A stretch of DNA of 10,928 nucleotides from JAFGOG01 sp034429215 (GCA_034429215.1 DAOUGI010000077.1:1-10928), one strand, 5' to 3'; positions 1 to 8,900 are shown, numbered from the stretch's first letter. Made by a program: numbers and translations. The notes: a model not told the origin generated them from the letters alone.

Positions 1-37
1 CCTCTCCCCCTGGGGGAGAGGGCTGGGGTGAGGGGGA
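1..37. repeat. C/G-rich palindromic intergenic repeat at window edge
   Basis: A 10-base arm (positions 1-10, CCTCTCCCCC) is perfectly complementary to positions 12-21 (GGGGGAGAGG). It is followed by GCTGGGGTGAGGGGG. Interspersed elements of this composition are common in intergenic DNA of GC-rich environmental bacteria. The left part may continue outside the window. A degenerate piece of the same element is seen at 86-99. Its mobility or function cannot be judged from one copy. Confidence 0.6.
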
Positions 38-85
38 AATGCCACCTTGCAAGCGCTTACCCAGAATCCTGAAACACACCCTTTG

Positions 86-99
86 CCCTGGGGAGAGGG
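86..99. repeat. Degenerate partial copy of the 1-37 repeat
   Basis: CCCTGGGGAGAGGG matches the centre of the palindrome at 1-37 (CCCCTGGGGGAGAGGG) with one base lost from each run. It lies just upstream of the promoter at 109-137. It may be a decayed second insertion or half of a larger composite element. The similarity is short and low in complexity, so chance is possible. Confidence 0.35.
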
Positions 100-108
100 A
101 ACAGTTAC

Positions 109-137
109 TTGCGCATTGGGGCGTTTTGAGGTAGAAT
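109..137 (+). promoter_or_regulatory. Sigma-70-type promoter for the 203-2412 operon
   Basis: TTGCGC (109-114), a 17-base spacer and TAGAAT (132-137) predict transcription starting near 144. That leaves an untranslated leader of about 59 nt before the ATG at 203. The -35 is weak (3 of 6 matches) and the -10 is strong (5 of 6). The same hexamer pair with the same spacing recurs before the sulfur-carrier gene at 2699-2727, which supports it being real. The leader contains a small hairpin, GGCCC-ACAG-GGGCC, at 147-160. Confidence 0.55.
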
Positions 138-202
138 AAAGTCCGAGGCCCACAGGGGCCGAGGCTGCGATTCCTTCATTCTAAACCGGAAAGGAGCCGT
201 CC

Positions 203-700
203 ATGACAGGCTGGTTGAAAGCAGGGTTGATCGGCGGAGCCGTCCTCAGTGTGCTCTATTTGTTAAACCTTATCCCTTTCACCGGAACACTTGCTCTCAC
301 GTGCTGCTGCGTCGCGATGCTGGCCTATCTGCTGGTTTGCGGCGGCACCGGCGCCCTGGCCGCCCATTGGCTGCCGGCCCCGCGTGACGCCGGCACGGCC
401 GCCGGACGGGGGGCCCTGGCCGGCGGGCTGGCCGGGCTGATCGGCGGCGCGGTAAACACCGTGGTCGCGCTCGTCCAGTCCAGCACGTTTGACTATGGAG
501 AGATCATGTCCGAGATGCCCGCCGAAACGCTGCAAATGCTGGAGGAGATGGGCATCACCACCGAGATGATCGAGTCCAGCGGGGGCGCGATAAGTGGCCT
601 CCTTGGCGGCGTCTGCTGCTGCGGGGCCGGTGTGATCATCGCCCTGGCCCTGGGCGCCATCGGCGGTGCGATCTGGGCGGCGGCGCGGCCCAACCAATAG
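203..700 (+). CDS. Small four-helix membrane protein with two Cys triplets
   Basis: I do not recognise this 165-residue protein as a named family. It has four hydrophobic segments, at about residues 5-24, 29-56, 71-91 and 129-161, rich in Gly-Gly and GxxxG-like spacing, which suggests close helix packing. A soluble acidic stretch (about 97-126) lies between helices 3 and 4 and contains a Met/Glu-rich amphipathic run. Two Cys-Cys-Cys triplets, residues 34-36 and 138-140, fall inside helices 2 and 4, which is unusual and could place thiols close together in the membrane. The start is well supported: AAGGAG at 191-196 sits 6 nt before the ATG. It is the first gene of an apparent operon with two zinc-ribbon proteins. 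A role as membrane partner of those proteins is an inference from order only. Confidence 0.85.
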   Translation: MTGWLKAGLIGGAVLSVLYLLNLIPFTGTLALTCCCVAMLAYLLVCGGTGALAAHWLPAPRDAGTAAGRGALAGGLAGLIGGAVNTVVALVQSSTFDYGEIMSEMPAETLQMLEEMGITTEMIESSGGAISGLLGGVCCCGAGVIIALALGAIGGAIWAAARPNQ

Positions 701-723
701 AGCGAGGCGGAGGACAATACAAC

Positions 724-1389
724 ATGGCTGAAGCACCTGAAGCTGAATCGAATGCGATCGACACCGAAGAGTTCGTCTGCGCCGAGTGCGGGGCGCCCAT
801 GGGGCCAGACGACCTGATCTGCTCGCAGTGTGGGGCCGAGTTCGGGTATTACTGCCCCCAATGCGACCAAGAGATCCCCCCCGACGCGACCGTCTGCCCT
901 CACTGCGGCGCCGAGCTGGAAGAAGGCGTTGTCGAGGAAGAGTCGCTGGCCAAGGCCGCAGCCATCCTCGCCGAGACCCCCGCCGGGGAACAAGAAGAAG
1001 AGTTCGAGTACTATTGCCCCGAGTGTGACCAGGAGGTCCCTTCCGACGCGACCGTCTGCCCCCACTGCGGTGCCGAGCTGGACGAAGACTTTGAGGACGC
1101 AGAGGAGCCCTCGGCAGAAACGTCGCCGGCCGTGCCCCGCGCCGAGTTCTGCAGCAACTGCGGCGAGCCGATCGGCGCAGAGGACGGCGAATGCCCGTCG
1201 TGCGGCGTGGACCTGTGCCCCGACTGCGGCGCGGCACTGGGCCCCGACGACACGGCCTGCGCCAACTGCGGCGCCCAGTTTGATTTTGCCTGCCCCAACT
1301 GCGGCAGCGACGTGCCGGCCAGCGCCGACCGCTGCCCTAGCTGTGGTTTCGAGTTCGAAGAAATCGAGTTGGAGAAAGAGGCGGAATGA
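724..1389 (+). CDS. Zinc-ribbon array protein with 12 CxxC knuckles
   Basis: This 221-residue, strongly acidic protein has no signal peptide or membrane segment, so it is probably cytoplasmic. It carries 12 CxxC knuckles, enough for six zinc ribbons of the double-zinc-ribbon (DZANK-like) kind. They sit at residues 19-22, 33-36, 44-47, 58-61, 98-101, 112-115, 143-146, 157-160, 165-168, 179-182, 190-193 and 204-207. Residues 42-66 and 97-121 are near copies of each other, separated by a Glu/Ala-rich linker, so the array grew by internal duplication. GGAGGA at 709-714 lies 9 nt before the ATG, and the gene starts 23 nt after the membrane-protein gene ends. Its TGA directly abuts the next ATG. 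Such ribbons usually bind zinc and mediate protein or nucleic-acid contacts. No catalytic domain is visible and the specific function is unknown. Confidence 0.9.
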   Translation: MAEAPEAESNAIDTEEFVCAECGAPMGPDDLICSQCGAEFGYYCPQCDQEIPPDATVCPHCGAELEEGVVEEESLAKAAAILAETPAGEQEEEFEYYCPECDQEVPSDATVCPHCGAELDEDFEDAEEPSAETSPAVPRAEFCSNCGEPIGAEDGECPSCGVDLCPDCGAALGPDDTACANCGAQFDFACPNCGSDVPASADRCPSCGFEFEEIELEKEAE

Positions 1390-2412
1390 ATGGATGACGA
1401 CGCCGCCGGCGGCGGCCTGTCGGCGCCTGCTGACTTGACCTGTGAAGAGCACCAAGAAACCCGCCAGGCGATGGGTGAGGACCTGATCCGCTGCATGGCG
1501 TGCGGCGCCGAGCTGGTCCTCGACGACGGGATCTGCCCCGGCTGTGGCCAGCTCTATTGCCCCGGCTGCGGCCAGCCTCTGACCGAAGAGGAAAGCGACG
1601 AGTGCCCGTCCTGTGGGCTGGCCCTCACCTTCGCCTGTCCGGGCTGTGGCTTTCCGGTCACCGTCGGGGCCAGGCTGTGTCCCGAGTGCAACGTCCTGTT
1701 CATCCGCCGTTGCCCAAGCTGCGGGGCGCGCATCCTCAAAGCCCCGGCCAACTGCCCCGAGTGCGGCCAGATCCTCGAGCTGGAGCGGCGCCCGTCGGCG
1801 ACCATCTTTGCCGCCCAACCGCCCATCGTCCTCCTGCGCTGCCCCAACTGCGCCTGCAAATTCGGCAGTGAGCTGGGCGCCTGCCCCAAGTGCGGCCAGC
1901 GGGTGTGCCCCGCCTGCTTCCTGCTGCTCTACGGCGAAGAAATCGTCTGCCCCAACTGCGGCCTGCACGCCGCCCGTCCCTGCCCGTCGTGCGGCACAGA
2001 GGTGAGCATGGGGCTGGGCCGCTGCCCGGCATGTGATCAGGCCCTCTGCCCGGCCTGCGGCGCCGCCGTGGGCGAGGACGACGTCCGGTGCCCCAAGTGC
2101 GAGACCGAGCTCCAGCTCTTTTGCCCGCGCTGCCAGGCCAAGCTCGAGCCCTACATGGAGCGCTGTCCCGAGTGCGACCTCGACTTTCGCGAAAACTGCC
2201 CCAAGTGCGGCGTACAGATAAACCTGACCACCGGCCGCTGCCCCAACTGCGGCCAGGCGGTCTGCCCGGAATGCGGCAAGGCGATCGGCGAAGATGCTAG
2301 CTCCTGCCCCCACTGCGGTGCAGAGCTGGCCCTCTACTGCCCGGCCTGCGGCGCCGAAGTAAGCGCCGAGGCCACCGCCTGCCCCCGCTGCGGCGAGCCG
2401 TTCGAAAAGTAA
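1390..2412 (+). CDS. Large zinc-ribbon array protein with 24 CxxC knuckles
   Basis: This 340-residue soluble protein is almost nothing but zinc ribbons. There are 24 CxxC motifs (mostly CPxC) from residue 35 to residue 334, enough for 12 ribbons joined by very short linkers. There is a break at about residues 131-150, which contains a hydrophobic, Arg-flanked stretch without cysteines. A further cysteine at residue 18 and a His at 21 lie in the N-terminal tail. The ATG follows the upstream TGA with no spacing, and AGAGG at 1377-1381 lies 8 nt before it, so translational coupling is likely. A later in-frame ATG at 1471 has a weaker ribosome-binding site. The protein clearly belongs with the preceding gene in domain type and probably arose from a related array. 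What it binds is unknown. DNA, RNA and protein scaffolding are all possible. Confidence 0.9.
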   Translation: MDDDAAGGGLSAPADLTCEEHQETRQAMGEDLIRCMACGAELVLDDGICPGCGQLYCPGCGQPLTEEESDECPSCGLALTFACPGCGFPVTVGARLCPECNVLFIRRCPSCGARILKAPANCPECGQILELERRPSATIFAAQPPIVLLRCPNCACKFGSELGACPKCGQRVCPACFLLLYGEEIVCPNCGLHAARPCPSCGTEVSMGLGRCPACDQALCPACGAAVGEDDVRCPKCETELQLFCPRCQAKLEPYMERCPECDLDFRENCPKCGVQINLTTGRCPNCGQAVCPECGKAIGEDASSCPHCGAELALYCPACGAEVSAEATACPRCGEPFEK

Positions 2413-2455
2413 CCGCCACAAAATCGACTAATCAAGTTCATCATCCGCCGCCGTC

Positions 2456-2692
2456 TCAGCCACCGACGACCGCCGGAAAGATCCGCACCACGTCGCGGTC
2501 GCACAGGACCCGGCTGCGATCGAGCTCCGGCTGGTTGTTGATCGTCACCAGCTTGACCTGCTCGGCGATCCCCAGGTAAGCGAGCAGGTAGGCCACCGTG
2601 GCGCCGTCGTGCAGCTCGACCGACATCTGGCCGTGCGCTTCGCGCGGCAAAAGGACCCGGAAATGTGAAAACAGCGTGACTTGCACGTGCAT
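2456..2692 (-). CDS. MoaD/ThiS-family ubiquitin-like sulfur carrier
   Basis: This 78-residue protein has the pattern of the beta-grasp sulfur carriers. It opens with a beta strand (VQVTLFSHFR), has a helix after a Val-rich 'DGATV' turn, a 'VTINNQP' strand, then 'LCDRDVVRIFP', and ends exactly in Val-Val-Gly-Gly before the stop. In this family the terminal Gly-Gly is adenylated by a MoeB/ThiF-type enzyme and converted to a thiocarboxylate. The sulfur is then passed to molybdopterin, the thiamine thiazole or another acceptor. No E1-like partner, MoaE or ThiG lies in the window, so which of these pathways it serves cannot be decided. The length is typical. No ribosome-binding site is well placed (GAGGTGG ends 14 nt before the ATG), but a promoter -10 ends 6 nt before it, suggesting a leaderless mRNA. 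It is convergent with the zinc-ribbon operon, 43 nt away. Confidence 0.85.
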   Translation of the reverse strand: MHVQVTLFSHFRVLLPREAHGQMSVELHDGATVAYLLAYLGIAEQVKLVTINNQPELDRSRVLCDRDVVRIFPAVVGG

Positions 2693-2698
2693 AGGGCC

Positions 2699-2727
2699 AT
2701 TCTACCCCACCTCACGCGTTTGCGCAA
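2699..2727 (-). promoter_or_regulatory. Promoter of the sulfur-carrier gene, predicting a leaderless mRNA
   Basis: Read on the minus strand, TTGCGC (2727-2722), a 17-base spacer and TAGAAT (2704-2699) are identical in both hexamers and in spacing to the promoter at 109-137. Only 6 nt separate the -10 from the ATG at 2692, so transcription would begin at or within a base or two of the start codon. The arrangement is sequence-visible. Leaderless initiation is an inference. Confidence 0.55.
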
Positions 2728-2756
2728 AGAACGGTGGAGGACCGACGGGGTTGCTG

Positions 2757-2783
2757 CAAAAATCCTGGGGACCCACATCCCCA
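2757..2783 (-). terminator. Intrinsic-terminator-like hairpin, second in series
   Basis: On the minus strand, TGGGGA pairs with TCCCCA across a 6-nt loop (2782-2765) and is followed by GGA and a run of five T. The stem is short, but composition and T-run fit a rho-independent terminator. It lies about 130 nt past the stop of the giant gene and upstream of the sulfur-carrier promoter, separating the two transcripts. Confidence 0.5.
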
Positions 2784-2804
2784 CGTGGCGCGCGCCGCGT
2801 GCAG

Positions 2805-2839
2805 CAAAGAGCGGCACCGACAGATGTCGATGCCGCTCT
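2805..2839 (-). terminator. Long hairpin downstream of the giant gene
   Basis: On the minus strand, positions 2839-2808 form a 14-bp stem (outer arm AGAGCGGCAT, inner arm CGAC) with an ATCT loop and a single T-G wobble. Three further T follow. The stem is strong but the T-run is weak, so it may act as an mRNA 3' end stabiliser, as a terminator together with the hairpin at 2757-2783, or both. A second perfect hairpin, ACCGTC-CTCA-GACGGT, abuts it at 2840-2855. Confidence 0.5.
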
Positions 2840-2855
2840 ACCGTCTGAGGACGGT
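2840..2855 (-). other. Small perfect hairpin abutting the terminator stem
   Basis: ACCGTC and GACGGT form a 6-bp stem with a CTCA loop on the minus strand. It begins at the base next to the long hairpin at 2808-2839, giving two stems in tandem with no spacer in the 3' untranslated region of the giant gene. The reverse complement folds equally well. Its function is unknown. Confidence 0.4.
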
Positions 2856-2915
2856 TCTCAGCTCCCTTTGGCCTGCCTTCCCGCCTCCGTCACATCTGAT
2901 TGCCGGCTCACCCGC

Positions 2916-5900
2916 TCATCTCCGGTCAGGAGGAGGCCATGGCGTGCCGTGGCCCGTAAAGACGATTGGTACATAGTAGTAATGGAAGGAAGAGAGGACC
3001 GTGACCGTGTGCTCGACTACCGTCTGCCCGCATCCGTTCGTCACCGTCAAGGTGACCAGGTGGTCGCCCGGCGTGGCAAAGGCGTGCAGCACCGACTGCC
3101 CGCCGGCCGTCGTCCCGTCATCAAAGTCCCAGTGCCAGACGAGGGGCGGTGACCCGGCGGCGATCGACCCGATCAAGTCGGTCATCTCCCCCACCACCGG
3201 GCTCGCCGGCACCCAGTAAAAGTCGGCCCCTGCCACAGCCTCGCACACACAGATCCGCTCCGACCAGGTGTCCTGGCCGCACCCGTTGGTGACGGTCAGC
3301 GTCGGCGTGTAGCAGCCCGTTGCCGCGTAGGTGTGGGTCGGGTCTTCCACCGCCGCCGTTCCGCCGTCGCCAAAGGTCCAGGCATAGGTCAGCGGCGCCG
3401 CACCGGTCACCGTTGCGTCAAAGGCAACCTCCACGCCGGTGATCGTGTAGGTCACGCCGGCGATCGTCGCCGGCTCGAGCACAGTCAGCGTCACCGGGAT
3501 GGCGACCTCCGGCGTGTCGGGGTCGTCGCTGGCGATGACCAGGCTGCCGAGATAGTCGCCCGGAGCCATGCCGGTCGAGTCAAAGGTCACCTCTACCACG
3601 GTGCATTCGCCCGGCGGCACGGTGCCGCTGATCGGATCCTCGCTCAGCCACGGGATCTCCTCGGTCGCTGCTGCGAGGTAGAGCAGGGCGTTGTGCAGCA
3701 CCTCGCCCGCCTGCCCGCCAAAGTTGGCGTTGTGAAAGTACAGCGCGTTCAGGCCGGCGCTGTTGGGTGCCACCCCTACAAAGTTCAGGCTGTCGATCCA
3801 CGAGGCCACCCACACGCCGTTCGAGCTGAGCGCCGGGTCCTGGTGGTTATAGTTCTCGGTGACATTGGTGATGCCCGCCATGATCGGATGGCCGGCGTCG
3901 AACGCGCCCAGCGATATGGGATCCCAGTAGTCCGTCGTCGCCATCTCGAATGGGGAATAGTCCTGGGTCAAGAATCGGCCGCCGGCCATACCCCAATCGT
4001 CGTAGCTCCAGATAAAGCTGGCCGCCAGCACCTTGCCCCCGGCGTCGATATAGTCCGCCAGCCTGTCGCTGAGAACGAGCTTGTCGATAGCCGACGAGGT
4101 CCACAGGATGTCGTTCCCGACGAACACCACGTCATAGCCCTGCATGTCGGCCACGGTCGGTGTCCCAACGCTGCCGTCCCACACCGTTACGATCAGGTCG
4201 GGGAAGGCGGCCAGCGTGTTGAGCAGCAGGCTGATATCGCCGCCGCCGGCCACATCCGGGGTCACGATGAGGACGTCGACCGGCACCACGCTCACCCATC
4301 CAACGTGGACGGTCAAGTCACGCGCCGGGAAGGCTTGCGACCCCGACCGCGATGTGGCCTTGGGCCCGGCCTCGATGGCCGGCACGTGCACAACCACGTC
4401 CTTGCCGGCGTACTTGACCGTGCCCGACAGCTCGCTCAGGCTCCATGTCAGCGGGGCGGTGCCGGTGTTGCAGATGGTGAGCGGCTGCGTGGCGGTGGCG
4501 TCGGGGCACAGCTCCTGTGCCAGGCTGGTCGGTGTGACCTCGATGTTGGGGGCGATCACCACCACCGCGTGCTGCATCACCGCCTGGCCGCAGCCGTTGG
4601 TGACGGTCAGGATGACATTGTACGTGCCCGCGGCCGCGTAGGCGTGCCCGGCGTACTGGCCGCTGCCGTGCGCCGTCCCGTCGCCCCAGTCCCAATCGTA
4701 GGTAAAAGGCGGCGTGCCGCCGGCGACCGTCGCGGTGAAGGACACCGTCTCGTTGACGAGCGGCGCGAGCGGCGACCAGTCATAGTCAACGCCGCTGACC
4801 GGATCGCACACGCACACGGCATCGCTCCAAAAGTCCTGCCCGCAGCCGTTGGACACGACGAGGCTCACCTGGTAGCAGCCGCCCGCCGCGTAGGTGTGCG
4901 TCGGGTCCTCCAGGTTGGAAGTGCCGCCGTCGCCAAAGCTCCAGGCGTAGGTCAGCGGCGGCTCGCCCACCGCCGTGGCGTCGAACGCCACCTGCAGGCT
5001 CGTCGCCGTGTAGGTCACGTTGGTGATGTCGGCCGCCGCGAGCACCGTCAGCGTCACCGGGATGGTGACCAACGGCTCGTCCGGGTCGTTACTGTCGATC
5101 TGCAGGTCGGCATAGTAGTCGCCGGGGGCCATCCCGGTCGAGTCAAACGTCACCGTGACCGTGGCGCACCCGCCCGCCGCCAGCGTGCCGCTGATCGGCG
5201 TCTCGCTCAGCCACGGCACATCCACGGTCGGGTGGTACATGTCCAGCAGCGAGTTCTGGAGAATAGGCGCCTCGCCCCAGCCATAGTCCCAGCCGATCTC
5301 CAGCGTCAGCGCCGTGATCAGCACGCGGCCTGAGCCGAGCTGATAGTCCACCAGCGTCGGGTTCCCCGTCGTCGCCGACGTGGCCACGACGATCGACCCG
5401 GGATAGAGGTTGCTGAACTCGCCGTGGCTGGCCCAGTGCCCATCGAACGGGCTGGATACGCCCACCACCCACGGATGGCCCGGCGCGGCGACGTTCCCGT
5501 ACTGGGCAAAGATATCGTCGTTGAGGACCACGCCGCCGGGCAGCAGCGGATCGGTAAGACCCTGGGACGCCGTAGCGGTGCCGATCCACAGCGCCCCGCC
5601 GCCGGCGACGTACGCCTCGAACCGGGCCAAGTTGGCATTCCAGGTCGTGTAAAAGGCATCGGGCTGGTCGCTGCTGATGATCACCAGCACGTACGGTGTC
5701 AGGTCGATCGTCGCCATCTGCGCCGAGCCGATCTGGTCGTAAGGGATGCCGTTGGCGGTCAGGATGTTGTGGGTGGACCATTCATACCACGGCAGTTGAT
5801 CTTCGATGATCAGCACCTGATTGGCCAGGATATGGTTGTCGGGCGCCACCTTGGCGAACGCCGCTCCCTGATCGGACCTGGCGGGGGCGGCCCTCCTGGC

Positions 5901-8900
5901 CGGGATGGGGGCCAGGCCCAGGGTGCCCGTGCCGCTGATCTCTTCCATGGTCCAATCCAGCGACGCCGTCCCCACGTTGCAGATGCTCAGCTCCCGCGTC
6001 GCGGTGCTGTCGGGGCACAGTGCCGCCGACAGGCCGGACGGCGTCACTTGGATATCCGGTATCCCGCTGACCGTCACCGTGTGCTGCACCGTCGTCGTCC
6101 CGCAGCCGTTGTCGACTGTCAGTGTGACCGTGTAGGTGCCAGAGGCGGCGTAGGCGTGCGTCGCCGTCTGCCCATTGCCCGTCACCCCATCGCCAAAGTC
6201 CCAGGTGTAGCTGAAGGGCGGTGTGCCAAGGACCGTCGCGGTGAAGGCCACCGTCTCGTTGATGAGCGGCACGGCCGGCGACCAGGTGACCTCGGCGCTG
6301 TTGGCCGGGTCGCAGACACACACCTGGCCGGTCCAGATGTCCTCGCCGCAGCCGCCGGATAGGACCAGTGTCACGGTGTAACAGCCGCCCGCCGCGTAGG
6401 TGTGCGTCGGGTCTTCAAGGTTGGACGTGCCGCCGTCGCCAAAGTCCCACGCGTAGCTCAGCGGCGGCTCGCCAACCGCCGTCGCGTCGAACGCCACTTG
6501 CAGGTCGGTAGCCGTGTACGTCACGCTGACGATGTCGGCCGGGACGAGCACCGTCAGGCTGACCGGCACGGTGACCTGCGGCTCGTCGGGGTCGTTGCTC
6601 TCGATCAGCAGGTCGCCATAGTAGTCGCCGGGGGCCAGGCCGGCCGAGTCGAACGTGACCGTCACCGTCTGGCACTCGCCCGGCGGGACGGTCCCGCCGG
6701 TCAGATCCTCGCTCAGCCACGGGATATCGGTCAGTGGGACATACATGTCCAGCAGCGAGTTTTGCAAGATCGGAGCTTCGCTCCATCCATAGTCCCAGCC
6801 GATCTCCAGCGTCAACGAAGTCACCAGGACCCGGCCTGCGCCATAGGCATAGTCCACCAACGTCGGGTTCCCGGTGGTCGCCGACGTGGCGACCACGATC
6901 GAGCCGGGATAGAGGTTGCTGAATTCGCCGTGGCTGACCCACAGCCCCTCGAACGGGCTGCTAACGCCCGCCACCCACGGATGGCCGGGCGCGGCGACGT
7001 TCCCGTACTGGGCATAGATATCGTCGTTGAGGACCACGCCTCCGGGGAGCAGGGGATTGGTGAGGCCGGCGGTCGAGGTGGCGGTGCCGATCCACAGCGC
7101 CCCGCCGCCCGCGACATACGCCTCGAACCGGGCAAAGCTGGCATTCCATGCGGTGTAAAAGGCGTCACTTTGGGCGCTGGCGACGATCACCAGCACGTAC
7201 GGAGTGAGGTCCACAGTCGCCATCTGCGCAGAGCCCACCTGGTCATACCCGATGCCGTTGGCGGATAGGATGTTGGGGGTGGACCACCGATACCAGGGCA
7301 GATCATCTTGGACGATCAGCACCGGATTGGCCAGGATCCGCTTCTCTGCCGCCATCCTGGGGAACGCGGCCCCCTCGTCGCTCCTGGCCGGCGCGTCCCT
7401 CAAGGGCGGGATCGGCGCGGCGCCCAGGGCGACCGTCGCGGGGATCTCGGTCAGGCTCCAGGTCAGCGGCCCGTCGCCCAGGTTGCAGATCTGGAGCTGC
7501 TGCGCGGCGGTCTGGTCGGGGCACAACGTCTGCGACAGGCTGGTGGGTGTGACCTGGATGTCGGGCCCGGTCACCGTTATCGTGTGCTGCATCATCGCCT
7601 GGCCGCACGCGTTGGCCACCATCAGGGTGACGGTGTATTGCCCCGGGAGGGCGTAGGCATGTGACGCATACTGGCCGCTGCCGTGCGCCGTCCCGTCGCC
7701 CCAGTCCCAGTCGTAGGTAAACGGCGGCGTGCCGGCCGCGACCGTGGCGGTGAAGTAGGCCGTCTCACCATAGAGCGGCGCCAGCGGCGACCAGGAGAAA
7801 TCGACGCCGCTGACCGGGTCACACACGCACACCTGCTCGGACCACGTATCCTCGCCGCAGCCGTTGGACACGGCGAGGGTCGCCGTGTAGCAGCCGCCCG
7901 CCGCGTAGGTGTGCGTCGGGTCCTCCAAGTCAGAGGTGGCGCCGTCGCCAAAATCCCAGAGGTAGCTGAGCGGCGGCGCGCCGGCGGCGGTGGCGTCGAA
8001 CGCGACCTGAAGGTTGGTCGGGGTATAGGTCACGCCGGTGATGTCCGCCGGCGCGAGGACGGTCAGGCTCACCGGGATGGTCACGTAGGGCGTCTGGGGA
8101 TCGTCGGTGGTGATCTCTAGCGCCCCGGCATAGTCGCCGGGGGCCAGGCCGGTGGAGTCGAAGGTGACCGTGATCGTCGAGCACTCGCCCGGCGGGATGG
8201 TCCCGCCGGTCAGATCCTCGCTCAACCACGGGATGTCTGCCGCAGCCAGCCCGATGTCATAGACTTGCCAATTGTAGGTGGCTGCGTTGAGCAGGTAGAC
8301 CAGCCCATCGCCGTCAACCGCGAAGGAGAAGGTCGTGTCGAAATCGCTCGGCGTAGCGATGGGGATAGTGCAGGTGCCGATCCGGTTGCCGGCCAGGTCC
8401 CACTCGGAAACAACGCCGTCCGCGTAGGTCACGAGCCGGCCAGAGCGGTCCGTGTCGATCTGGACATTGGCCGGGTAAGCGAGCTCCCCCCCCGACACGC
8501 CGTTCAGGGTGAACTGCCCGAGATAAGCGCCGGTTGCGGCGCTGTGCCGCCTCACGGTGCCGGCGGACAGGGCGTACAGCTCGGTGTCGTCGGCGCTAAA
8601 CACGGCCGACGATTGCGCATCTGCCCCGGGCAGATCAAACAGGTAGGTTGCCACGCCGCCGGCGGTGATGGAGTAAAAGCCAGATGGATAGCCCTTGGCA
8701 TACAGGTCCTGGTTGTTGGCAGTGTCTATGGAGCGAAAGTCGATACCGGAAGCAAAGCCGGCGTCGAACGTTCCATCCGGCAGGTAGCGGGCAAAGCGGT
8801 TCCCGGTGGCGCTACCCCCGGAAACGGTTAAGAGATAGGCGCCGTTGTTCTCAGCCGCGACGGGCGTTGAGCCTGAATGATCGGCAAAGGTCCTGACCAG

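Noticed and set aside
493..2421. 642-codon open frame on the minus strand opposite the zinc-ribbon genes
   Set aside because: It mirrors the codon bias of the zinc-ribbon genes. Its product is an Ala/Gly-rich composition with no domain, and it spans three well-supported genes that have ribosome-binding sites and coherent motifs.
2413..2455. Terminator between the convergent zinc-ribbon and sulfur-carrier genes
   Set aside because: No stem with a T-run is visible in the 43 nt. The operon may end by another mechanism or inside the opposing gene.
2545..2817. 90-codon minus-strand frame with an ATG at 2700 close to a G-rich stretch
   Set aside because: It overlaps the sulfur-carrier gene in another frame and gives a Cys/Arg/Ser-rich product without family resemblance. 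The 78-residue frame has the full beta-grasp pattern and terminal Gly-Gly.
3333..5333. 666-codon open frame on the plus strand inside the giant gene
   Set aside because: The translation is Arg/His/Gly/Val-rich low-complexity sequence repeating with the opposite-strand units. It is explained by GC-rich codon use on the minus strand.
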